From Bacillota bacterium (GTDB lineage: Bacteria > Bacillota > Clostridia > Peptostreptococcales > Anaerovoracaceae), in assembly GCA_017537495.1 (NCBI GenBank), contig JAFYKS010000189.1:1-5124 (forward strand): a stretch of DNA of 5,124 nucleotides, written 5' to 3'. The position numbers and the translations under genes are program-made. Each line of letters starts with the position of its first letter. The stretch's first letter is position 1. Below, piece by piece: positions 1-5,124 of the stretch. Below the pieces are notes generated by a model, which saw nothing but the letters and a program-made list of their open reading frames with translations, was not told the origin of the DNA and made no database searches.

Positions 1-478
1 CATTTTGAAGATCCCGACCCAGAATGGCGAAACAGAGCTCATTCATACAGCGGTTAACCAGGATAGTTCTTCCACCCTTATGATAGAAACAGAGGCCGGT
101 ATTCAGCTTGTCCACGCCTTCTTTGATGGAAGAACGGGTAATAACGGATTTACGGAACCGATATTCCTCCCGAATTGTCCATACCAGATTGAAGAAGATG
201 AGCAGAAACACACCCAGAGGCAGGATGACAGACCGGCTGCAAAGCCAGTCGGACACCGCCGGTACTTCCAGGTTTCTTAAGTTGGCTCTGGCTTCTGCCG
301 TGTAAATGATCATCATGGTACCGCTGAGCACCATACCCAGCCCGATTAATGTCTTCGTTAATCTTTTCTTTTTGCGGAAGGTAAGTGCCACCAGGCAGCC
401 GCCCATACACAGGTTTAAAAACAGACCCAGGATAATCAAACTGCGGAAGGGAATAGGTAAATCATAATACATAATCAT
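1..478 (-). CDS. Membrane sensor protein, probable sensor histidine kinase, C-terminal part beyond window edge
   Basis: The first 159 residues are visible; the rest lies beyond the left edge. Reading starts at the ATG at 478-476 (MIMYYDLPIPFRS) and stays open to base 1. This start is chosen because AAGGAGG at 494-488 sits 9 bases upstream; the next ATG, two codons later, is too far from it. The product has three predicted membrane helices (about residues 13-34, 43-59 and 83-102) separated by a basic loop (RKKKR, 35-39) and a short segment of about 23 residues. A basic linker and a PAS-like opening follow (SSIKEGVDKLNTGLCFYHKG, 116-135, then NRCMNELCFAILGRDLQN). That wording is typical of clostridial sensor histidine kinases, but no H-box or ATPase motif is in view, so kinase function is inferred. 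The start overlaps the stop of the upstream 7TM sensor gene (ATGA), implying coupled translation and a shared complex or pathway. Existence is well supported; the kinase label is moderate. Confidence 0.82.
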   Translation of the reverse strand, partial: MIMYYDLPIPFRSLIILGLFLNLCMGGCLVALTFRKKKRLTKTLIGLGMVLSGTMMIIYTAEARANLRNLEVPAVSDWLCSRSVILPLGVFLLIFFNLVWTIREEYRFRKSVITRSSIKEGVDKLNTGLCFYHKGGRTILVNRCMNELCFAILGRDLQN

Positions 479-2136
479 ACAGTTCTCCCTCCTTCCCATA
501 CAGTCAGTGCAATAACCACGTCTTCTTCCATAATGTCATAGGTATAGGTACCGCAGGTCAGTTTCTGTCCGGAAATCAGTTCCTCAGCAATAACTTCGCT
601 GCACCCCATCTGAATATTCAGTGTGATTTTTTCTCCGTGGCAGTTCAGGTTTACCATCATGGCTGTAATCCGGTCCATAAGCCGTTCCACCATGTTTTCG
701 AAAAAGTCGTAAACTTCCACAATGGAATCCAGAGAGTAAGATCCCTGGCAGCTGGACTGGAATGACGTAAAAATCTGTCCCAGACGCAGATTTTCCATGG
801 ATTCACGGATGCAGTATTCCAGCTCTCTGGCCGGGATTTTCTCTGCTTCTGCACCCAGAAGCAAAAGATTGCCGCGGCGTTTGATGTAGGAACCAAGGAC
901 GCATACCCTGGCAATCAATTCCCTGGTATTCTCCGGATTTTGTTCAATCTGGCGCAGAAGGCCGTCAGCCTTAATCAGCTGAGGCTCTACTTCTCTGGCG
1001 ATGCGGTCATAGAGACGGTTCTGTTCATCTGCCTTGGCGCGTTGCTCTTTCAGCTCCAGTTCTGCCTGAAGGAGAACATTTTCCTCGCCCAGCTGTTCTC
1101 TGGTGTCCTGCAGCTGTTCTTTCAGTTTATTCAGCTGGGTAATATCATCCTGCCATACCACGCGGCCGCCGTGAATCGATACGCTGCTGAGCAGGGTGTT
1201 TCCCATATGAAGGGTTTCATTCTCCGTTTTCCTCATGGCATCCTCTGTCACTGGCAGAGCAGCCGCGGAGACGTAGTGTGGCTGGTAGTCCGTGTCCACA
1301 ATCAGTACAGGAACTGTAGTGGAATCGAAAAGCTGCTGATAACTGCTGTTGGAAGGCAGCTGTCCGCTATGGATAGCGCTCTCCAGAAGCAGTACGATAA
1401 TCAGAATGTCCATCACTGTCAGATCACAGTTGTACAGCTTCATGCTGTAACCAACCCAGAACAGTGATGCAAAAATCATGATTAAAATCGGCATTTTCTG
1501 CAGTCTTCGGCTCCCTGGCACCCGGCTCTTCAGGATCATCATGAGCACAAAGTAGAAGCCCATGACAATGAACCAGCCCATGACGATATAGTAAAACCAG
1601 TCATATCCATATTCCAGGTCGAAGTTAATGATGCCGTTATAGAACACGAAAACCTTTTCGTGAAGATCGTTGGTAAATACAGCGATCAGCATGATGGTAG
1701 GCGGAATCAGCAGATAATTTAACCGTCTGGGATGGACGTAGTTTTCCGGCTTACCCAGATAGCTAATGATGAATGCTCCCAAAGTCGGAACAAAGAGCAT
1801 TCCCACGTAGAACCCATACCACAGGTAACGGACCAGCGGATGGGTAACGCTGCCGGTAAAGTCCCATTTCACGATTTTGTCCACCAGCCAGAAAATCAGC
1901 AGACAGCCTACGGTCAGCATGAGCACCCGTACGTTCCGGTTTACCAGTCTGCGGTGAAGGGACAGCACCCATAAGGAAAGAAGCGATATATGGATCACAT
2001 CGCGTGTGGTGCACATGATGGCCTGAAGCATGGCATTATCCAGGTCCTCGTAAATCATACGCAGCACAAAAGCTACTGCCATCAACATGGCAGCAACGAT
2101 AGCAGTTTTTGCTGTTGATTTATTTTGCTGCAGCAA
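475..2136 (-). CDS. 7TM-type membrane sensor with degenerate histidine-kinase-like C-terminus
   Basis: A complete 553-residue protein. Hydrophobic segments lie near residues 10-28, 46-61, 69-90, 103-126, 141-156, 180-202, 215-232 and 238-254, matching the histidine kinase N-terminal 7TM domain (HisKA_7TM type) plus one extra N-terminal segment. Next come a PAS-like stretch (about 262-330; YQQLFDSTTVPVLIVDTDYQ) and a coiled coil (about 332-372; LNKLKEQLQDTREQLGEEN). The helical region at 375-427 (LYDRIAREVEPQL, VLGSYIKRRGNLLLL) sits where the dimerisation/phosphotransfer helices of a kinase should be but has no H-box histidine. The end (about 470-553) has no N-box Asn, no DxGxG and no GxG. I therefore read it as a receptor or pseudokinase that probably senses a small ligand or membrane signal and works with the kinase-like protein encoded just downstream (ATGA overlap). 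The start is TTG: a near-perfect Shine-Dalgarno lies 9 bases upstream, an in-frame TGA overlaps that site, and the next in-frame ATG (residue 17) has no ribosome site. The ligand is unknown. Confidence 0.88.
   Translation of the reverse strand: MLQQNKSTAKTAIVAAMLMAVAFVLRMIYEDLDNAMLQAIMCTTRDVIHISLLSLWVLSLHRRLVNRNVRVLMLTVGCLLIFWLVDKIVKWDFTGSVTHPLVRYLWYGFYVGMLFVPTLGAFIISYLGKPENYVHPRRLNYLLIPPTIMLIAVFTNDLHEKVFVFYNGIINFDLEYGYDWFYYIVMGWFIVMGFYFVLMMILKSRVPGSRRLQKMPILIMIFASLFWVGYSMKLYNCDLTVMDILIIVLLLESAIHSGQLPSNSSYQQLFDSTTVPVLIVDTDYQPHYVSAAALPVTEDAMRKTENETLHMGNTLLSSVSIHGGRVVWQDDITQLNKLKEQLQDTREQLGEENVLLQAELELKEQRAKADEQNRLYDRIAREVEPQLIKADGLLRQIEQNPENTRELIARVCVLGSYIKRRGNLLLLGAEAEKIPARELEYCIRESMENLRLGQIFTSFQSSCQGSYSLDSIVEVYDFFENMVERLMDRITAMMVNLNCHGEKITLNIQMGCSEVIAEELISGQKLTCGTYTYDIMEEDVVIALTVWEGGRTV
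488..494 (-). promoter_or_regulatory. Ribosome binding site of the downstream sensor gene, inside the 3' end of the 7TM sensor gene
   Basis: The minus strand reads AAGGAGG followed by nine bases and then ATG at 478-476. It lies in the last codons of the upstream gene (encoding WEGGRTV), so the second gene has its own strong initiation signal as well as the ATGA overlap. It selects the first of two nearby in-frame ATG codons. Confidence 0.8.
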
Positions 2137-2140
2137 AACA

Positions 2141-2151
2141 CATCACCTCCT
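2141..2151 (-). promoter_or_regulatory. Ribosome binding site that fixes the TTG start of the 7TM sensor
   Basis: The minus strand reads AGGAGGTGATG, almost a full complement of the 16S rRNA 3' end. GGAGG (2150-2146) is nine bases from the TTG at 2136-2134. An ATG inside the element (2143-2141) opens a different frame that stops after seven codons. A TGA in the sensor's own frame lies inside the site, so no start further upstream is possible. Confidence 0.8.
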
Positions 2152-2198
2152 GTTGTCCTCATCCGCCTCCAGCGAACGGGTACACTTTTTAGACAATA

Positions 2199-2227
2199 AT
2201 TATACATTATAAATTTACATATTTCTA
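2199..2227 (-). promoter_or_regulatory. Candidate sigma-A promoter for the sensor pair
   Basis: On the minus strand a perfect TATAAT (2204-2199) is preceded, with 17-base spacing, by TAGAAA (2227-2222), a 4-of-6 match to TTGACA. Transcription would begin near 2192, giving a leader of about 55 bases. A second TATAAT (2211-2206) lies 7 bases upstream but has a poorer -35. The leader can form a weak 7-bp hairpin with two wobble pairs (2178-2160) ahead of the ribosome site. The position between the terminator and the gene fits a promoter; the exact boxes are a judgement by eye. Confidence 0.45.
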
Positions 2228-2244
2228 CAGTTTTCAGAAAATTG
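2228..2244. promoter_or_regulatory. Possible operator: 17-bp near-palindrome upstream of the candidate promoter
   Basis: The plus strand reads CAGTTTTCAGAAAATTG: 7 of 8 base pairs are symmetrical about the central A at 2236. It ends one base before the candidate -35 box, a usual place for a dimeric regulator. One half-site, CAGAAAAT (2235-2242), recurs as a direct repeat at 2251-2258. A/T-rich DNA makes chance palindromes common, so this is only a candidate and no regulator is assigned. Confidence 0.3.
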
Positions 2245-2286
2245 TATTTACAGAAAATGAAAACCATTTGGACGGGTTATTTTTTC

Positions 2287-2306
2287 GTTAGAACAAGTTA
2301 GAACAA
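2287..2306. repeat. Perfect 10-bp tandem repeat (GTTAGAACAA x2)
   Basis: Two adjacent identical copies, 2287-2296 and 2297-2306, read TTGTTCTAAC twice on the minus strand. The period is about one DNA helical turn, so a protein binding both copies would contact the same face. The repeat lies directly after the hairpin and T-run of the redox gene terminator, about 60 bases upstream of the candidate -35 of the sensor unit. It could be a direct-repeat regulator site or a small chance duplication in the terminator tail. Confidence 0.6.
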
Positions 2307-2333
2307 AAAGGGGATCCTGCAGGACCCCCTTTT
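2305..2333 (-). terminator. Rho-independent terminator of the redox gene
   Basis: On the minus strand the RNA forms a 12-bp stem (arms 2333-2322 and 2317-2306) with a four-base UGCA loop: four A-U pairs, four G-C pairs, one G-U wobble, then A-U and two G-C pairs. A run of five U follows (2309-2305; four of them also pair in the stem). It begins 14 bases after the TAG stop at 2350-2348. On the plus strand the wobble becomes an A-C mismatch. The only genes seen are on the minus strand, so termination there is the main reading. Confidence 0.88.
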
Positions 2334-2347
2334 CTTGTATTTCATTG

Positions 2348-5124
2348 CTATTCTGTTGGATTTGCCGGTACAGGCAGTTTTTCACTGATTGCCTGCATCA
2401 GGCTGTCTGTACATGGAAGCGGATCTACCAGCTTTCCGTCATCCACAGCCACGAGAGCAGCTCCGGATTTCGGTGCCAGAACGCCTCCGGAACATTCATT
2501 CAGCACAGACTTTCTGTAGAATTCCACATTGCAGGACATTTCATAGGCTATATCCTGCGTATTCTTCCAGTCGTATTCTTCTTCGAAAATATGTGCAATT
2601 TTCGCTGCAGTCTGCCAGTTGTTCAGTGCCGGTTCTTCCTTTATCGCCGCCTTAACCGGAAGCAATCTTCGTTCTGTATTGATATAAGTACCGTCCACAG
2701 ATGCGAAACCCGTACCCGGCAAAACTACATCGGCTTTTTCCGCCAGTGCAGTCAGATGTGTATCACACACTGCGAGGAAGTCCAGTCCATCTGTATTGAT
2801 ATCTGCATTTTCACCAAATACAAGCAGAGCTCTCACTCCATCCAGAGCTTCCACGCCATCTCTGATTCCCATGTCCAGCAGACCCTGAGAATTATTCTTA
2901 GCTCTGATCTGAAGGATACCGTCTCTAGGCTTTCCGATGTGTCCGGAAAGCAGTGCGATGTCCGCAATCAGAACAGCAGCGTCTGTGGTCAGGATATTTT
3001 GCTGGTATACAATCATCGCCTTCTTTGCGCTCAGGTATGCATCCGCAATGGCCTTTGCCTTATCGGATACAGCCACATCTTTCAGTGATTCCGCAAAGGT
3101 TTCATATCCTGCAGTGTCTTTTCCCCTGCCGCTGTCAATGACTGCCTTTGCGATTTCTTTCAGAACACCAAGGCTGTTATCGCAGCTGTCAACGGCAAGT
3201 ACTCTGGCCCCCGCTTCCTCTGCCTGTCTGATCTTCATGGAAATCACTCTGGATTCTTCCGGCTTAAAACCGACCGTCAGAATCAGATCTGTAGAAAACA
3301 GTTCTTCGATAGTATTTGGTGAAGCACCAAGTCCAAGAACCTTCATGAGACCGCATTCTCTGTTGTTCATACAGAGAAGTTTTGCGCCCATGAGATCCGC
3401 CATCTTCTTAATTGCATAGGCTTCTTCGTTTGTATATCTGTCTGAAACAGATACTGCAACGGCCTGCTTTCCATATGCTGCAGCGACAGACTGGCATTTC
3501 TTCGCGATCAGAACCAGTGCTTCGTGGTAGTCATCATTCTGCAGCACTCCTGATTTCCGGATCAGCGGTGTCTTCAGCTTATCGCCTGTTACTGCACCGT
3601 CGAAGCCCCATTTGCCTTTGCCGCAGATCAGTCCCTGATTTACGGTGCCTTCTTTATCCGGATTTGCCTTAATCAGCATATCTCCGTAAGATTCCAAAAT
3701 CAGGCTGCAGCCGGCAGAACAGTAGGAACATGTGGTTTTCGTTGAAGTTGTCTTCAGCGGTGTTTCCTTCACCATTCTGGTTCTTTCCTGGAGCGCTCCC
3801 ACCGGACATACACTTACGCACTGACCGCAGGAAATGCATCCGGACTCGGCCAGAGGCTTACCCATATTCGGTTTCACCACTGTGTCAAAACCTCTGTTTA
3901 TCAGACCCAGAGCTCCAACGCCGACGACCTCATCGCACACTCTTACGCAGAGGCCGCAGAGGATGCACTTATTCGGATCCCGCACGATAAACGGATGATT
4001 GTCCTCAAACTCAATACAGTTTTTCTCACCTGCAAAACGTGCAGGCTTTACCTGATACTGTCTCGCAAAATCGATTAACTTACATTCATAATAGTCATGG
4101 CATCCGCATTCAAGACATCTGGAGGCTTCTTCACGTGCCTCTTCTTCTGTATACGCATTCGGAATGACTTCCGTGAAGTTATCTTTTCTTTCTTCTGCAC
4201 TCAGATGTGACAGTGCCTGTCTGAACATGTTATCACGTTCTTCAAAGGATCTGGCAGAAAGGTCGTGCCGTTCCACAACAAAATCTTTTCTCTTTTGGAT
4301 GATTTCTCCGTGAAGATATGCATCAATTACCTCAGAGGCCTTCTTTGCATCCGCAATGGACTCGATGGCAATGGATATTTTGTCGTTGCCGCAGTCTCCG
4401 CCGGCAAAAACGCCCGGAATGCTGGTCATAAATGTGTTCGGATTATATGCGATTGCATTCTTCTTCGTCTTTTCACCAGGGAACAGGGAGGAGTCCACTG
4501 CCTGTCCGATTGCCAGAATAACGGTATCAACCGGCAGAAGTTCTGTCTTTCCTTCCACTGGAACCGGCTTTCTTCTGCCGGAAGCATCCGGTTCACCAAG
4601 TTCCATAACCTGCAGAAGTATTTCTTTCACATGTCCGTTTTCATCGGAAATGACTTCAATCGGATTAGTCAGATTCTTAAAGATAACACCTTCTTCTTCT
4701 GCTTCCAGGATTTCCAGATGGTCTGCAGGCATTTCATCTTTTGTTCTTCGGTAAATATTATAGACTTCTTTCGCACCAAGACGTACGGCCGTTCTGCAGG
4801 CGTCCATGGCAGTATTGCCGCCGCCTACAACGGCAACTCTTTCGCCCAGCCGGATGGTTTCATTTCTTACCACTCTGCGGAGGAAATCAATACCTCCGAT
4901 GACACCTTCCGCATCTTCACCCGGACAGCCCACACCGGTAGATACCCAGGCACCGATACCGATCAGAACTGCATCATAATTTCTGTAGAGGACATCAAAC
5001 AGGATATCTGTTCCAATCTTCATATTGGTCTTGATTTCCACACCCATGGATTTGATTGTGGCGATTTCTTCATCCAGAACATCTTTTGGAAGTCTGTATT
5101 CAGGAATACCATAGCGCAGCATAC
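2348..5124 (-). CDS. GltD/NuoG-type iron-sulfur flavoprotein, StnC-like NAD(P)H oxidoreductase subunit (5' end missing)
   Basis: A partial gene: 924 residues are counted here from the Met at 5122, but that Met belongs to the conserved interior motif MLRYGIPEYRLP of GltD-like enzymes, so the true N-terminus lies beyond the right edge. Residues 1-275 are the FAD/NAD(P)H module (nucleotide-binding VAVVGGGNTAMDA at 96-108, YRRTKDEMPA at 124-133, FAD-site GVFAGGDCGN at 237-246). A cysteine cluster follows (C336, C339, C341, C347), then two [4Fe-4S] motifs (C386/389/392/396 and C429/432/435/439). From 463 comes a NuoG/formate-dehydrogenase-like region with CX2CX3CX27C (C465, C468, C472, C500) and KNNSQGLLDMG (742-752). 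Where formate dehydrogenases carry catalytic Cys or Sec, the sequence reads NNRECGLMKVLGLG with a gap, so molybdenum catalysis looks unlikely. A GltD module joined to a NuoG-like module is known from StnC of the bifurcating Stn transhydrogenase; a cytoplasmic role linking NADP(H) to a NuoEF-like partner is inferred. Alternative: a subunit of a formate dehydrogenase or hydrogenase complex. Confidence 0.9.
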   Translation of the reverse strand, partial: MLRYGIPEYRLPKDVLDEEIATIKSMGVEIKTNMKIGTDILFDVLYRNYDAVLIGIGAWVSTGVGCPGEDAEGVIGGIDFLRRVVRNETIRLGERVAVVGGGNTAMDACRTAVRLGAKEVYNIYRRTKDEMPADHLEILEAEEEGVIFKNLTNPIEVISDENGHVKEILLQVMELGEPDASGRRKPVPVEGKTELLPVDTVILAIGQAVDSSLFPGEKTKKNAIAYNPNTFMTSIPGVFAGGDCGNDKISIAIESIADAKKASEVIDAYLHGEIIQKRKDFVVERHDLSARSFEERDNMFRQALSHLSAEERKDNFTEVIPNAYTEEEAREEASRCLECGCHDYYECKLIDFARQYQVKPARFAGEKNCIEFEDNHPFIVRDPNKCILCGLCVRVCDEVVGVGALGLINRGFDTVVKPNMGKPLAESGCISCGQCVSVCPVGALQERTRMVKETPLKTTSTKTTCSYCSAGCSLILESYGDMLIKANPDKEGTVNQGLICGKGKWGFDGAVTGDKLKTPLIRKSGVLQNDDYHEALVLIAKKCQSVAAAYGKQAVAVSVSDRYTNEEAYAIKKMADLMGAKLLCMNNRECGLMKVLGLGASPNTIEELFSTDLILTVGFKPEESRVISMKIRQAEEAGARVLAVDSCDNSLGVLKEIAKAVIDSGRGKDTAGYETFAESLKDVAVSDKAKAIADAYLSAKKAMIVYQQNILTTDAAVLIADIALLSGHIGKPRDGILQIRAKNNSQGLLDMGIRDGVEALDGVRALLVFGENADINTDGLDFLAVCDTHLTALAEKADVVLPGTGFASVDGTYINTERRLLPVKAAIKEEPALNNWQTAAKIAHIFEEEYDWKNTQDIAYEMSCNVEFYRKSVLNECSGGVLAPKSGAALVAVDDGKLVDPLPCTDSLMQAISEKLPVPANPTE

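Noticed and set aside
150..410. Minus-strand 86-codon frame near the left edge
   Set aside because: It is a shifted frame within the partial sensor gene. The competing frame has an ATGA overlap, a ribosome site, three membrane helices and a PAS-like start, and stays open to the window edge.
940..1467. Plus-strand open frame of 175 codons opposite the 7TM sensor
   Set aside because: It is antisense to the PAS-like, coiled-coil and kinase-like part of a well supported gene. Its hydrophobic look is the complement of the sensor's coding bias.
2137..2195. Riboswitch or attenuator in the sensor leader
   Set aside because: The leader is only about 55 bases with one weak 7-bp hairpin containing two wobbles and no U-run, too small for a known riboswitch class.
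2082..2267. Minus-strand 61-codon frame spanning the intergenic region and the start of the sensor gene
   Set aside because: It would begin upstream of the candidate promoter, has no ribosome site, reads across the Shine-Dalgarno of the sensor in another frame and resembles no known protein.
2345..3088. Plus-strand open frame of 247 codons opposite the redox gene
   Set aside because: It lies entirely antisense to a strongly recognisable iron-sulfur flavoprotein and the terminator. The translation is rich in Cys, His, Ser and Arg with no family resemblance, and I saw no Shine-Dalgarno.
2937..4754. Several further plus-strand frames (for example 2937-3419, 3412-3672, 3730-3990, 4356-4754)
   Set aside because: All are antisense to the redox gene and have low-complexity Ser/Arg/Pro-rich translations expected from the reverse complement of coding DNA.
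2348..5124. Possible selenocysteine formate dehydrogenase
   Set aside because: The frame has no internal TGA, and the region where Sec or Cys should lie appears shortened. The sequence fits NuoG-like or StnC-like proteins better than a catalytic FdhA.
1..5124. CRISPR array, tRNA or rRNA gene, insertion sequence, attachment site
   Set aside because: I saw no spaced repeats, tRNA-like cloverleaf, rRNA segments, transposase-like protein or terminal inverted repeats; nearly all DNA is accounted for by three genes and one 211-base intergenic region.

Overview
The window carries two transcription units, both read on the minus strand, so transcription runs from high to low coordinates. Moderate GC content, strong AGGAGG-type ribosome binding sites, an A/T-rich promoter region and the protein families all point to an anaerobic, low-to-moderate-GC Firmicute, most likely in the Clostridia (Lachnospiraceae or related Eubacteriales). 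That placement is inferred from family resemblance, not from a marker gene.

Right part (5124 to 2348): the 3' two-thirds or more of a large iron-sulfur flavoprotein gene, whose beginning lies beyond the right edge. The visible 924 residues contain a GltD/NfnB-type FAD/NAD(P)H module, an extra cysteine cluster, two CX2CX2CX3C [4Fe-4S] motifs, and a NuoG/formate-dehydrogenase-like region. That last region keeps its own CX2CX3CX27C cluster but shows no catalytic Cys or Sec. The combination resembles StnC of the Stn-type electron-bifurcating transhydrogenase, a soluble protein passing electrons between NADP(H) and a NuoEF/HydBC-like partner. The gene ends in a clear rho-independent hairpin at 2306-2333.

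Middle (2137 to 2347): a 211-base intergenic stretch. It holds that terminator, a perfect 10-bp tandem repeat, an A/T-rich region with a 17-bp near-palindrome, a plausible promoter, and a short leader with a near-perfect Shine-Dalgarno that sets a TTG start.

Left part (2136 to 1): two translationally coupled membrane sensor genes. The first (553 residues) has a histidine-kinase N-terminal 7TM-type membrane domain, a PAS-like segment, a coiled coil and a C-terminal region built like a histidine kinase but without a recognisable phospho-acceptor His, N-box or G-boxes. The second overlaps it by four bases (ATGA) and continues past the left edge. Its visible 159 residues are three membrane segments and the start of a PAS-like domain. 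The simplest reading is a two-protein receptor in which the first partner senses and the second, if it has an intact kinase core outside the window, signals. No response regulator is visible.

The terminator and new promoter between the two units argue that the redox gene and the sensor pair are transcribed separately. Whether they are functionally linked cannot be judged from this window.
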